The notes under the pieces are model-generated. The model was not told where the DNA came from, ran no database searches, and saw only the letters and a list, made by a program, of their open reading frames with translations. This document shows positions 31,671 through 43,275 of a stretch of DNA of 64,000 nucleotides, piece by piece. The stretch is from Bagarius yarrelli (taxonomy: Eukaryota; Chordata; Actinopteri; Siluriformes; Sisoridae), in the NCBI GenBank assembly GCA_005784505.1, contig VCAZ01000037.1, positions 534,001-598,000 on the forward strand, read 5' to 3'. Both the position numbers and the translations under genes were made by a program. Each line of letters opens with the position of its first letter. Positions within the stretch are counted from its first letter, which is position 1.

Positions 31671-32680
31671 AACATCATCTATCGTGCATATAAGGTTTAC
31701 TGCAAGTAATAGATTCTAATACCAAGATGTCACACAAATTATATTCGAATAATATAATGTTCTAAAAGCATAAACAATCATGAGATTAATCGAATAAGGC
31801 CTGACAGGGCTCAGCAAAACTGATATCTTGTTTCATAACTGGCAGACATAGAATAAAAATAACCATGCACTGAAAGGGCAAAGCAGATGGGGGTTTAATT
31901 CGTTCTTAAAAGACTGTTCCATTATTATTTAAACCTACTGATTTTGTAGTGTTATTAAAAAATGGTAATAATTACTAAAATTACAGCAACAATTAATTTA
32001 GAATCATACTGTCTGATCTTATACTGTACCGGTGATAGATACACAATAATTTAAAGCAAAAAAAGACAAATTTAGCCCCACCTGCCTTTCTACCCCCTTT
32101 CGATGGGTCTCACATTGGTAATGCCTGGCTGACCACAGCACCCCTAAAAGGGGCCAAAGGTCAAAGCAAAACAGTCTGGTGTCATGGCAACCTGGCTGCC
32201 ATCAGCCAGACTAACTAAAAACGGGTTCTCAGGATGGGTTAGGCAAACAAGGCTTAAAACCACTTGCCCAAAGGAAAACTATGCTTACAGGTTCTGTTCA
32301 ATTTCTAATCACAGGAATTAATGTCTTTGATTAATGTATTTTGGGAGGACCTTTTTTACCCTAGTTTAACCTCAAAGCTATTCTTACATCTTAATTTCCA
32401 TGCTGATGGTATATCTTAGAATTAAATACAGAAAAGTTGATTACAAGAAAATTACAACATTCCAGAAATTAAAAAAAAAAAAAACAGTAACCAAAAAATC
32501 CGCTGGAGAACAGAATATATGTATAATCTACACCATGACATTTAACCCTTGACTTGAAAGAGCCTACTAAATAAGCATTATCTGCAGCTTAACATCCATG
32601 TCATGGATATTAAATACATAATTTCAGTAGTAATACACACCTGCTTTTCTAATGTGCACAATGTTGAAGGGTAATCAGTA
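31671..32680. other. Intergenic, no gene recognised
   Basis: No coding signal. A less AT-rich patch at about 32070-32240 with a run 'ggggccaaaggtcaaagcaa' and an X-box-like half site may be a conserved element, but this cannot be told from one sequence. Confidence 0.35.
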
Positions 32681-32682
32681 AA

Positions 32683-32852
32683 TCAGACGCCCTTATCCAG
32701 AGCAACTTACATTTACCTCTTTTATACAACTGGGGTTAAGGGTTTTGCTCAAGGGCCCAACAGTGGCAACTTGGTGGTGCTGGGAATTGAACCCCATCTT
32801 CCAGGTAGCAGTCCAACACCTTGAACACTGTGCTACCACTTTCCCCTAATTA
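32683..32852 (-). repeat. tRNA-derived SINE
   Basis: Minus orientation: 'gcccttatccagagcaactt', 'gctcaagggcccaacagtgg', 'tgggaattgaacccc' (B box) and 'gtgctaccact' at the head end. Same family as 35108, 50165 and 55080. Confidence 0.75.
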
Positions 32853-33380
32853 TCATTCTATTATTATACATAGTTTATTAAAGTTTTTTGTTCAGCACTA
32901 TAGAAATATTTTGAAATATTAAAATTATTTTGAACAGGTTAGTGTTACTATTCAGGAAAAATTCAGTAATATATCCAGAAATCAGTTCATTCACTTCATT
33001 TATTTCTGTTCTCGTTCTTTTGCTAGTTTCTTGCTGATCCTTTCTACTTCTACTATTCTGCTCACATTTTCCAACATTCACTTGCTCAAAAGAGTTGGAT
33101 TGAAAGGAAAAATTTTGGATGTTGATCAGCAGATGTTGCATATTTTTTCCTTCCTAACCCTAGATAATATTTGCTATTCAAAGCGTTTTAGCCAAATCTA
33201 TCGTCTACCAGAAAAATTCTTCACAATGTTTTAGCTTGTATCAGCAAACACTATAGATTTTTTCATAAAGAAAGTCAGGCTAAAATGTAGATTATTTTCT
33301 GGAACAAAGACCAAATCAAATCAAAATAATGGTACCAACAGTGTTGATTTTGACTGCATGGTTCTGTTTAAAGTATCATT
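32853..33380. other. No recognisable feature
   Basis: Overlapping short frames on both strands (32878-33141 minus, 33031-33234 plus), neither with a recognisable motif. Confidence 0.35.
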
Positions 33381-33384
33381 AAAA

Positions 33385-33780
33385 CCAGTGGCGTGCAGTC
33401 AGAACCAGCAAGTCCTTCTCTGCTGCCTAAACACTATCAGTAGCTGACCTACATTTACAACCTACATTCTAATATTTCATTCTAATATTTAATATTGTAT
33501 TTATTTATTCCCAACCGTTTATTCTCTTCATTTGCTGTCCTGCTTCCAGTACGTGTATGTGGGTGTTCGATTTTTAATTTAATTAGTTTTCAGTTTCTGT
33601 GTGCTGCCATGTTAATCTAATCTGCCGAGGCCTTCAGGATCAGTAGTGCTGCTCGTGTATTTTAAACTATATTAGCAGTGGCAGATTGCTTAATATTATT
33701 AAAGACTGTTTCTTTAACCAATCGGGTAAGTCACCACTGAAGGCCCAGGTACCAAATGCACCGCCTGCCAGGAATTAAAA
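33385..33780. mobile_element. Non-autonomous hAT-like element
   Basis: Begins 'cagtggcgtgcagtcagaac' and ends near 'gtaccaaatgcaccgcctgcc'. The middle matches 16770-17050 and 41340-41515. The copy is short with no transposase, so it looks like an internally deleted derivative of the same hAT family. Confidence 0.5.
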
Positions 33781-34270
33781 CGCAGTGTCACATTTTTCTG
33801 CTTTATTTTATGCCATTCTTCTTGTTTATAAATAATAAAAACACACTCTAAAGGAGAATAAATGCATAGAAGTATAGGCCAGAATAACAAATGCAAGATA
33901 TGACAAATATTTGGTCAACTAACACTGAAGTATTCTTACTTAGCTTATAGTTTAAAGCCATTTTTACATTTGCATTCTATTGTTATTATAATGGTCATTA
34001 ATTAATGAAGAATTTATTCAAGCACTTCGAGGTAAATTAAGTGAAGTGGCACTTGAATACAGTGGGATTTTTAAACCTGGTTTGGTTCTTGAATGCTAAC
34101 ATCTCCCTAAAGTGCCTCTTAGCATAAGAGAGTGCCTTTTAACACAGACACAACAGCCTAGTTTTATTAATATTTCTTTATCCAACATAAATCTTGGAAT
34201 ATATTAATAAAATAGAATTTATTGTTTTTTAGTACCAAATACAGATCATTCCATTATTAAATATCTGTTT
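33781..34270. other. No recognisable feature
   Basis: AT-rich, no coding signal. Confidence 0.35.
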
Positions 34271-34279
34271 TAATTAACA

Positions 34280-34700
34280 GTAATCAATTGTATTTATTTA
34301 GCACTTTTACTAATTAACACACAAAGCTGCTTTACAGAAGCTGCAGAAATTGACATTTGAATCGATCCTTCTCATACTGAAACCTTTTAAAAGGCTTTAA
34401 GATGTGCACAAGCTTTTTTCTTAAATACGCCTATAAAATACCTACTATGTAAATGCAAGTATAACTTTACTTTGCAAGTGATGACCATGTCTTCTAGATG
34501 AATACTCAGACAAGACGACGGAAACTTTGCTGCAGCAGAGAATAACCTGCTGGTTTGTCTGATCAGAGGAGAACTGACCCCCAACTGAACCTGTTTTTAT
34601 TCTTCATTTTGTCACTGACTGAGTTTAGGTTCCTTGCTGCTGTCGCCTCTGGGTTGATAAGTTGGGGACTTTTAATTTACAGATATTAATTAAACTGAAC
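34280..34700. repeat. Dispersed fish repeat, unclassified
   Basis: 'tttagcacttttactaatta', 'caaagctgctttacagaa' (34324-34341) and 'ggttccttgctgctgtcgcc' (34629-34648) are phrases seen repeatedly in fish genomic DNA as a middle-repetitive family. The class is not known to me. Confidence 0.35.
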
Positions 34701-35100
34701 TGAGTGTTTAAGTGAGTGTTCACTGTCGTCTTATTTTATTCTGTAAAGCTACTTTAACACAATATTTAGCAATATTAGCAATATCGATAGTATTCTGATT
34801 TTTAATCAAAAGCATTTTCACTTAAATCAGCACTTTGCAGATGATAAGGCTGCACATTCAGTTGTTTTCATGACCTTTTATTGATACTTTAATTAAACTT
34901 TTTATAAAAATAAAGCTTCTAAAACTGGATCAATTTTATCTCCCCCAGGAGGCTAAAACTGTCTGTTGCTACAGGAAACTTGTAAAGCAAGTTTTAGCTG
35001 ATATATAAGCTTAAGTTCTTATACTGTATTTACTTATAACATATACTTATTCACTAAAAGCAGCACAATATAAAATGACACTGATTTTTTTAGGATTCTG
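34701..35100. other. No recognisable feature
   Basis: AT-rich, no coding signal. Confidence 0.35.
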
Positions 35101-35107
35101 TAAGGCT

Positions 35108-35293
35108 AGAAAATGGTAGCTTAGTGATTAAGGTGTTGGACTGTTAATCAGTAGGTCATCGGTTTAATTCCTAGCCTCGCCAATTTCCTGCCTCGTCTGG
35201 GTCCTTGAGTGAGGCCCCCTAATTCTCAGTTGCTTACTTGGAAAAAAAAATCACAGAAAACACTCTGAATAAAAGCATCAGAAATGTAAATGT
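35108..35293 (+). repeat. tRNA-derived SINE
   Basis: A good copy: A-box-like 'tggtagcttagtgattaagg', B-box-like 'ggtttaattcctagc', the middle 'gtccttgagtgaggccc' and the tail 'ctctgaataaaagcatcaga' then 'aaatgtaaatg'. The tRNA-like head and LINE-like tail fit SINEs of cyprinid/otophysan type. Confidence 0.8.
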
Positions 35294-36660
35294 TTAGCAT
35301 TTATCAGTTCAGAATATGAACTGACATCACAGCAATCTAGTTTGTGTAGAACTTTAAGAAGTCATTTAAGTCTCATATCAAACCTGGTGTAAATTAGAAA
35401 GAACTAATTTTTTATTTTATATATTTTCCATTTTTCACTTCTGCAGTCAGTATAACCAGATGATCTGATTCTTGCACTTTTGTGCAATAGACCCTGTTTA
35501 AATATGGCCAATGGGCTTGATAGATACTGTTTAGTCAGTTAACAAGCTCCACCGCTCAAATTGCAGATGAATGACCTTGAAATACCCTGGCAGTTTCTGT
35601 AAACCGTGTATACAATCATGCAGCTTCTGACATAAAACAGCATCTGTGTTTTACACAGCTGTGGTGCCACTAACATAGTCTCTACCGCATCCCATTTTGT
35701 AAACCAAACTCTGCAGGAATGTTGTGTCTGCATTTATAGTTGCCTTGGGGCAATCTGTTGTTCCGGGCCTTATGTTCATTTTCTAAACTACTACCAGCCA
35801 AACTCCATTTAAAGCCTCAATAATTTTGTCTAAGATTCATTTTGTTAGATATCTAATTTCTCTCTGAGAACAAAATATACTTATGTGCCAGCAGCAAATG
35901 TAGTGCTTTTTAACTGTTGTCAATGTGTCAGATGATTTACAAACCAGCAGGTTATATTTTCTATTATCACTCTAAATGCATAGCAAAGTTCCATCAGCTT
36001 GTGAAAGTAGCAAGTCTGTCTATATAAGACAATGACCTCAATCCTTAGGGTTACCATCTTTGTCAAATCTCAGCTTCGGCAGACTTTTAAACATGCATTT
36101 TTGCTTTTCGCTTTTTTGTCAGAAAAAGTTCCAAAATTGATATGAATTTAAATCCAGCTTATGGTTTAGGTTACATAGCAATTTGTCAGACAGGCAGCAA
36201 CATACAAGACTGGTCAGCAATCCCCGGTTACATAACCTGAAGTGTTATAATGTATATATACTAGTCAACATTTGATCCAACATTGGTTAAAAACCTTTTA
36301 TCATAATTGTTTAAAGTTGACAACTATGATTATTTTTTTATCAGTTCAAATGTTGTCTACTATAGTTTATTACTAATTTAGATTTTATTACCAAAGATAT
36401 ATTTAATTAATACCCTGGTGTTGCACCGTTTCTGGGAAATATGTGCAATGCGTTCCGAACATCTTTACTACTTCCTGCTGCCATCAGGCTTTCTTGGCTC
36501 TAATTGGACAAACCATCATACCTGTAATTACCCAACACAATCCTCACAAAACTCACAATAATACCACTCAGTGAAGTAGATGTCCCACCACTATATTGAC
36601 CCTACAATTGTGACATTGACATTCCCTAAAATCCCATGTCCCTGCCAAACCACATACATT
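35294..36660. other. Intergenic, no gene recognised
   Basis: No coding signal. 'acttcctgctgccatcaggc' near 36469 resembles the 3' part of some fish LINEs, but it is isolated. Confidence 0.35.
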
Positions 36661-36709
36661 CTTCTGGTTAACCCATGTTCCTTGCATTAATTTTCCCTGC
36701 TGGTTTTTC

Positions 36710-36783
36710 AGCTACCTCTGGCCTACCCACTGCTGATTACCTAGGACAGGTCAGTCAGTCAGAAGCTGAGAGATACCTTTTCA
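36710..36783 (+). other. Exon-like segment, unidentified
   Basis: 'ctggtttttcag' before and 'CAG|GTGAGG' after bracket an open 74-nt segment reading TSGLPTADYLGQVSQSEAER and YLFR in one frame. The pattern 'Y-L-G-x-x-S-x-S-E-A-E-x-x-L' recalls the start of an SH2 domain, but the usual Trp is absent and no neighbouring exon is visible. It may be an exon relic or chance. Confidence 0.2.
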
Positions 36784-36784
36784 G

Positions 36785-37112
36785 GTGAGGGTAGCATACA
36801 TAGGGGAAAAACTAGCGTCCAAACATACCTGAACCACTAGCAGGGGTCACAATGGACAGGTCGCCAGTCCATCACAGGACTACATACAGACAAACAACCA
36901 CACACACTCACTACTATGGGCAATTTAGAATCACCAATTAATCTAACATACATGTTTGGGAGAAAACTGGAGTGCCCAGAGTAAACCCACACAAACACGG
37001 GGAAAACATGCAAACTTCATACAGAAAGGACTCTGATGAATATAAAACTGAGACCTTTATGCTGTTCATTATGAGGCAACACTGCTAACCACAAAACCAC
37101 TGTGCACTGTCA
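36785..37112 (-). repeat. Mermaid-like SINE
   Basis: Minus-orientation copy: 'ggtcgccagtccatcacagg', 'actatgggcaatttagaatc', 'aacatacatgtttggg', 'acacaaacacggggaaaaca', ending 'gctaaccacaaaaccactgtgc'. Confidence 0.75.
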
Positions 37113-38680
37113 GACCACTGACAAGTACTTTTAATAAAACAATGGCCCTTAAAAATACTGTTTATACACAGTTAAATATTTTGGTTTTGAATTGTTGATA
37201 CATTTGTTACTAATATTGTATACAATAAACTTGCAGTATATCCCTGAAGAAAATGATAAAATAATTTAATAAAACACCAGTGCAAAAAAAGCATGCCGAA
37301 CGTGGTGAATAAGCATGCCGAACATGGGTTGCCCAGAGCACAACATGTTGCTGTTGCCCCAACCACCCCCCCGTTTCCTCTGTCTTCTCATATATATAAT
37401 ATATCAGCAATTTCTTAACATGGGCATGGGCAATGGAAGACATAAAGATAACAAAAAGGGAAAGAAGGAAAAGAAGGCACAACCGATTTTAAAATCTGCA
37501 TTTTTAATCATGATTGAACACTGTTTAATTCGACTTTTTAATACAAATGTGCAACGTGGTTAGACAGTACATTTTAAAAGCACAGAAACATGGAAACTAG
37601 AGGATTATGAGAGGGGTGTGCTGAGTGGGGGAGGAGAAGGAATACAATGTCGGGATTGCACTTAAAAAAAAAAAAAAACGATTCCAGCATCAAGCATCAG
37701 TGTCTATAAGCTACAGTTTTACAGAACAGCCCAAGAAAGCATCAATCTCTGCACATCAATACATAGTGTGAAATGACAAACCCGGCATGTGGGTCTGCAA
37801 GTAAGCCCTGCATATATAGGTTGCATCCCTTTTATCAGGCCATCTTAGCTTTCTGTAAGGCTGAAGTTACAGTAAATAACTGTCTTTGAATCCTGAACAC
37901 ATACGAACGTTATAAGTAGAAAGGACTAGTTACTCTCAATAATATTTAAGTATGGATGTAGCATAATGGTCAAAGAATTAAATACGAATAACGAGAAGTG
38001 TCTTTGTGTGTGGCCTCTTTTTCCTAACACTACTAAAAAATGTGCACTAACATGTTCTCATGCAATGCTTGATCTATAGAGAAGAATATTTATCCGTAAT
38101 AAAAAATTGAAGAATTGAAACAAAATGAGAAATATCAAAATTACCGTAAAGTGCAGTGGAGAAGCTGTGGTTTTATTTCCAGCATGGTTGTCTATCATCC
38201 TATGTTTCTCCCTCACTTTATTTGTCTGCTTTCTCTCCCATTAATCACACTCCCCTTTTCTGGATCCTCCTCTCTTCTTGCACTCCTTATTAGCTTGCAC
38301 TTTTTCCGTCTTTATCTTGCTCTTTATTACCCTCTTTGCAGATACCTTTCAATCATTCTTCCTTTTTTCCTTTATGGATAAACAATGTGGGAGAAAAACT
38401 GTTAAAGTATAGACAGGCAAGGATTCAAGTGGAGACCAAATCTCTGAATGAGAAGCATGTATGCCCAGTGAGTGATAGAGCCGAGAGGGGGTGTTAATAT
38501 GAAAGCAGGAAAGGACGAAGAAAAGGGGGTGGCTTAGGAAGAAATAACTAAGTGGGAGGAACAGAGGAGGAGTGTATTACAGAGGGGGGCTCACTAACCT
38601 CCCTTTGGCTTCATTTTTTGTGTAATCCCAAATTTTTTCATTTCTTTGTAGCAGCAATTTTAACTACAACACACACAAAA
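37113..38680. other. Intergenic, no gene recognised
   Basis: Several short open frames (37210-37482 minus, 37315-37563 plus, 38115-38381 plus) without recognisable motifs. Purine-rich (GGGA-type) stretches at about 38520-38590. Confidence 0.4.
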
Positions 38681-38689
38681 GAGAAATAT

Positions 38690-39310
38690 CTTAAGATTAA
38701 CATGGTGCAAGAATGCTTATTAAGTGATATTTTACTTCATTGGAATAATAGAGAAAATTTATAAATAATTTTCTATTAGGATAAGTATATATGCAACAAG
38801 TCAAAATTTGAAGTAAAAAACGATATTTTATTATTAACAAATTGCCTATTTTAAAATATATTATAATACAGTGAAAATAGTTAAACATTGAATTTTCTGG
38901 TTTTCTATTTGAATTTTCTAAAGTAGAGAAATTTGAATTTGAATTACAATGTTCATGAAATATTACAATTCTGGTCCATGTACATGTACACTGTACATGA
39001 ACACTCTTTAAAACTATACTCTATTTTTAAGAAATATTTCAAGAAATGTTACATTTATCGATTTAAAATTAAAATCACTCCGGCCATTTTCCTCCCACAG
39101 TCCAAAAACATGTATGTTAGATTGATTGGTGATTCTAAATTGCCCATAGGAGTGAGTGTGAGTGTGTGTGGCCCTGTGATGGACTGGTGAACTGTCCAGG
39201 GTGCACTCCTCCTGCCTTTTCCCTTTTCAGAAACAGCTGGAATAGACTCCAGCAGATCCCTGTGACCCCAAATTAGGGAATAAGCGGGTATAGAAGATAA
39301 ATAAATGAAT
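38690..39310 (+). repeat. Duplicated 600-bp block, copy 1, with Mermaid fragment
   Basis: Closely matches 42478-43045 from 'aacatggtgcaagaatgctt' to the end of a 5'-truncated Mermaid-like SINE (39085-39305). Shared landmarks include 'attaggataagtatatatgc' and 'acatgaacactctttaaaac'. The SINE joins at the same place in both copies. Confidence 0.8.
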
Positions 39311-39860
39311 TCCAGTGTGTATGTAAATAGTAATCATAGTCATCCATACAAGTCACTTATTTATAAACTAAAAACAATTACATAGGTAAGCAGGACTATT
39401 GCCTATAACATTAGGTATATAAGCCATATTCAAATCTCCAAATTAATTGTAGTTCCCCCTTGATGAAAACTGTAAAGAATGACACGTTACTATACATGCC
39501 TGCAAAGATGAAGATCCCTCTGAAGTGCACAGAAAATCCGAATGTTTACTAGTCTGCACTAAAACCATTGGTACTGTACAAATAAGCAAGCGGATAAAAC
39601 AATAAAAGGTAGACAAACATGTCTACAGGCCTAAGGGGGGGCAGTGTGTGTCTACTACATGTATATAAATATGTATGTAAAAAAAGGGGGGGGGGATGAA
39701 GGGTGTGTTCCCCTTTATGTGAGCCTGTGTGTTTATGTGTTTGTAAGAAAGAAAATAGAAAGAGTCAGTGTTTGTTGGGAGAAGAATAAAATCACCTTAT
39801 CCTGCTATTGATCAAGAAAGGGCATGTGTATTGATTACTTTAATCTTGCTGTGAAATCAA
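39311..39860. other. No recognisable feature
   Basis: G-runs at about 39634-39640 and 39686-39695; no coding signal. Confidence 0.35.
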
Positions 39861-39989
39861 TATTGTAAAGGGTGCCAACCAGCCCTCTAACCACCAGAGT
39901 GAACCCTCACCTGGGTATTAATATCCTTTTCTTCTATTACATGTCTATGTCTATTACATTGCACACTGGTGCTGAAACCTTGTCATTAC

Positions 39990-40190
39990 AGAATACTGAG
40001 CCTTCTACAAATCCAGTGGATGTTTCACAGTTAAAGACGAGGATCATTACCACGCCAAAGCTCTACAGGGTTTCCAGAACCAGTTGGCTATGCTTCAAGA
40101 GACTAAACGGCGGCTAAGCCAAAAGCTACATGCCCAACCCACTTCCTATGCTGAGCTTCACGTTACCGGAGAAATTTGATAGCTAATCTG
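39990..40190 (+). mobile_element. Ty3/Gypsy gag fragment
   Basis: One plus frame reads KALQGFQNQLAMLQETKRRL and LHAQPTSYAELHVTGEI, close in style to the Gag segment ALQAFQVQLALLKKQ of the Gypsy remnant at 20.05 kb but in the opposite orientation. A stop follows. This is a second, shorter gag relic. Confidence 0.4.
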
Positions 40191-40319
40191 ATCAGTGCAA
40201 AAGGTTTTAACAGCAATGCAAGATCTACATTAGCTAAATTGTAAATTGATTTGATCTGAACCCCAGATAAGAAAAATGGGTCAGCCATGTTACAACAGAT
40301 AGGTAAGGGCCTTGCTCAA

Positions 40320-41350
40320 GAGCCAAACAATGGTATCTTGGCAGTAACTTCTTCTTTTCTCTTTGGCCGTTCCATTTTGAAGTTGCCACAACAAATTATC
40401 TGCCTCCACCGAGACCCACTCTCTGCATCCTTGTCACTCATGTCTACTGACGTCATGTTCTCAATTTACAGCTCTATTTTCAACACCCTTTTATAATATT
40501 ACCACTTTCCTTTCTTTAACTCTATCTCCTGGTCTCTATCTCAGTACCTAGGTGTCTAAACCTTGCAACATGTTTCATCTCAGCACAGCACCTTACACCT
40601 TTCCATTGATTAGTGCTGGTATTTGTCTGTCACACATCACTTCTGAAATGTTTCTTTACCCATTCCAACTCACACTTGCTTCTCCAACTATATTCCATAT
40701 TCTACATTTCTTTGAACTGTGGACCTTAAGTACTTCTTTAGAGAAAGTGGTAGCTCAGTGGTTACCGGACTGATCTGAAGATCATGTATTTAAATCCCAG
40801 CACCACCAAGCTGCTTATAAAAAAAATAGTTTAATGTATGTCACGCTAAATGCCAGATGTCAGAAATGTAAAATGTCAAATACTTCTTATACCTTCTTCA
40901 CCTCTTTACCTCAAAATCTTACTGTTCACTTTTCTGTTCCTTTCATTTACACACGTTTTGTTTTCAGCTACAAGTGGCTTTTATTTCTCTTCTCTCCAGT
41001 GCAAACCTCTATCAATGTCATCTGCAAACATTTTTGTCCAAAGAATTTTTTGTCTGATATTAACCGGTCCGTCACCATAGGAGACAAGAAGGGGATCAAA
41101 GCCAATCCCTGATGCAGTCCCACCTCCATTTTAAACTACTCTGCCAGAGCTACTAAACACCTCACCACTGTCATGCTTCTCTTATACAATACATATCCTG
41201 CACCACACTGACGTACTTGTCTACTATTCCTCTTCTCTGACTTTCTCATACAATACCACACTCTCTCTTGGCACCCTGCCATATGCTTTCCCCTTGTTTG
41301 CAAAAACACAATGCAGCTCCATATTTCTAGTATGTGTTTAATTAAATTGT
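40320..41350 (-). mobile_element. LINE reverse transcriptase remnant
   Basis: The minus strand at 41300-41080 reads CIVFLQTRGKHMAGCQERVW, YCMRKSE and, after the frame, E.KMEVGLHQG, matching the 'VFVDLEKAYDRVPRE' to 'EVGLHQGSALSP' part of RTE-like LINE reverse transcriptases. Plus-strand phrases 'cagtgcaaacctctatcaat' and 'cacctctttacctcaaaatc' continue the element to about 40320. It is heavily mutated and split by a SINE at 40744-40868. The clade is uncertain. Confidence 0.6.
40744..40868 (+). repeat. tRNA-derived SINE nested in LINE
   Basis: 'gtggtagctcagtggttacc', 'catgtatttaaatcccagca' and the tail 'aaatgccagatgtcagaaatgtaaaatg' interrupt the LINE remnant. The middle of the SINE is shortened. 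Confidence 0.65.
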
Positions 41351-41760
41351 ATTTATTTATTTTCACCAGTTTATTTTGTAGTGTTTCTCTTGCTGCACTG
41401 CCTCCAGTACATGTATGTGGATGTTAGATTTTTTTGTCCAATCAGATTTTAGTTTCTATGTGCTGCCATGTTAATCTAATCTGCCAAGGGCCTTCAGAAT
41501 CAGTAGTGCTGCCCGGTGTAACACAATGGCTTACAGAGGAGGAGAAAATAACTTTGTCTCGGACAAAGATAAACTTATCAGGTTTAATTGCTCTAATAAA
41601 AATGGTTTTCATCCTCTTTCTCTGTAATGCCACACTGTGTTATATTGCGTTTTTGTATAGTATTTATGTTTTCTATAATAGCAAAAGATGATGGTGGTAT
41701 TAAGAGATGTATCAGTTCGGTAAGTCCCCACTGAAGGCTCAGGAACCAAATGCCACTGAA
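41351..41760. mobile_element. Non-autonomous hAT-like element
   Basis: Third copy of the family at 16760 and 33385: 'atgtatgtggatgttagatt', 'tgctgccatgttaatctaat', and near the end 'gtaagtccccactgaaggct', 'caggaaccaaatgccactg'. No transposase. Confidence 0.5.
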
Positions 41761-42095
41761 GTTTTTGACCCTGCCTATTTTTGAGTTTGGTGTGTACTTG
41801 AAAGCATTTATATATATGCAAATGTGTGTGTCCTCTTCTCTTCTGCACTTGTCTTACATATTTATCAAAACACATATGATTATTTATTATATTGTTAAGA
41901 TTTATTATTAATCATTGTTAAAATGTATTATATTAATGTATCTTAAAAAGTATTCTTAACACCAGAGATTTTTTTCTATGTTATGATGTGAAATGTATGA
42001 GTAAATCCAAACCCAATGGTAACTGAAAAGCCACCAGATTATATTTAGTTATATCCAATTTTCACATCATTTATATAACAACAAATAACCAGATT
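41761..42095. other. No recognisable feature
   Basis: AT-rich; no coding signal. Confidence 0.35.
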
Positions 42096-42236
42096 AATCC
42101 CTGCAGACATTAGAAACATCCAGGTTGATATACTGGAGTGATTTGCAGAATGCCGTAAGCCTTTTGATAGCAGTTTCAACAGATTCAGCAATCTCAAAGT
42201 GCACATGGTCTACATCTGGACCTGTTTCCAGGAGAG
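42094..42236 (-). pseudogene. Coding-like exon, unidentified
   Basis: On the minus strand a pyrimidine-rich stretch ending 'cctctcctggaaacag' precedes a frame PDVDHVHFEIAESVETAIKR then LTAFCKSLQYINLDVSNVC and a stop at about 42094. It looks like real protein but I do not recognise it, and no partner exon is visible. It abuts a Mermaid SINE fragment. It could be a terminal exon, a transposon relic or chance. Confidence 0.3.
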
Positions 42237-42239
42237 GCA

Positions 42240-42355
42240 GAGCTGTCAACATACAGTTTACTCCAGGTACTCTGGTTTCCTCCCACATGTATGTTTTTAT
42301 TGATTAGTGATTCTTAATTGCCCATAGGAGTAAGTGTGTGTGTGATGGACTTTTC
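42240..42355 (+). repeat. Mermaid-like SINE fragment
   Basis: 'tactctggtttcctcccaca', 'tgattcttaattgcccatag' and 'gtgatggact' match the middle of the Mermaid-like copies. Confidence 0.6.
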
Positions 42356-42477
42356 ATATACTTATTATATCACAGATTATATATTTATTACCGGTGTTCT
42401 CTGAGAGGCACAATGGTAAAATCAACTGTTTTAATTTTTATCAACAAGACACACAAGAGAGACACAACAGCTTTCTT

Positions 42478-42886
42478 TTAAGATATAACATGGAGCAAGA
42501 ATACCTATTAAGTGATATTTTACTTTATTCGAATACTAAAGAACATTTAGTAATAATTTTCTATTAGGATAAGTATATATGCAACAAGTCAACATTTTAA
42601 GCAAAAAACTATATTTTATTATTAACAAATATTGCCTATTTTAAAATATATTATAATACAGTGAAAATAGTTCAACGTTGAATTTTCTGTTGTTTTTATT
42701 TTAATTTTCTAAACTAGAGAAAATTACATTTACTACTCACTGTACATGAACACTCTTTAAAACTATACTCTATTTCTTTACATTTATCAAATTAAAAATA
42801 AAATTACTCCGGGTTCTCCGGTTTTCCTCCCACAGTCAAAAAACATGTATGTTAGTTTGATTGGTGATTCTAAATTGCCCATAGGA

Positions 42887-42932
<46 letters not shown>

Positions 42933-43045
42933 GGTGTCCCCCTCCTGCCTGTCACTCTTACAGAAACGGCTGGGATAGACTCCAGCAGATCCCTGTGACC
43001 CCGAATTAGGAAATATGCAGGTACAGAAGATGAATGAATTAATAA
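42478..43045 (+). repeat. Duplicated 600-bp block, copy 2, with Mermaid fragment
   Basis: Partner of 38690-39310. Its Mermaid fragment (about 42805-43045) has lost the 'gccctgtgatggactgg' part and instead carries an expanded (GT)n run at 42891-42929. Confidence 0.8.
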
Positions 43046-43121
43046 ATGAATTAATAAAAAATTTGTGAGAGCTGAAATTCCAGCGGAGTTTTTTTTTTTT
43101 TTTTATCATTGCTTACTTCAA

Positions 43122-43275
43122 TGGTGGTAGCTTAGTGGTGTTAAGGTGTTAAACTGGTAATCCAAAAATCATGGGTTCAATTCCCACCACAAACATGATG
43201 TCACTGCTGGGCCCCGAAGCAAGGTCCCCAACCCTCAACTGCTCAGTTAGATGTAAAAATGATATAAATGTAAGT
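43122..43275 (+). repeat. tRNA-derived SINE
   Basis: 'tggtagcttagtggtgttaa', 'catgggttcaattccca' and 'tgctgggccccgaagcaagg', ending 'tataaatgtaagttgga'. Same family as 35108. Confidence 0.75.

Noticed and set aside
35108..35293. tRNA genes (here and at other SINE heads)
   Set aside because: The heads have A/B-box-like text, but the sequence continues into the shared SINE body and tail, and I could not fold a full cloverleaf by eye.
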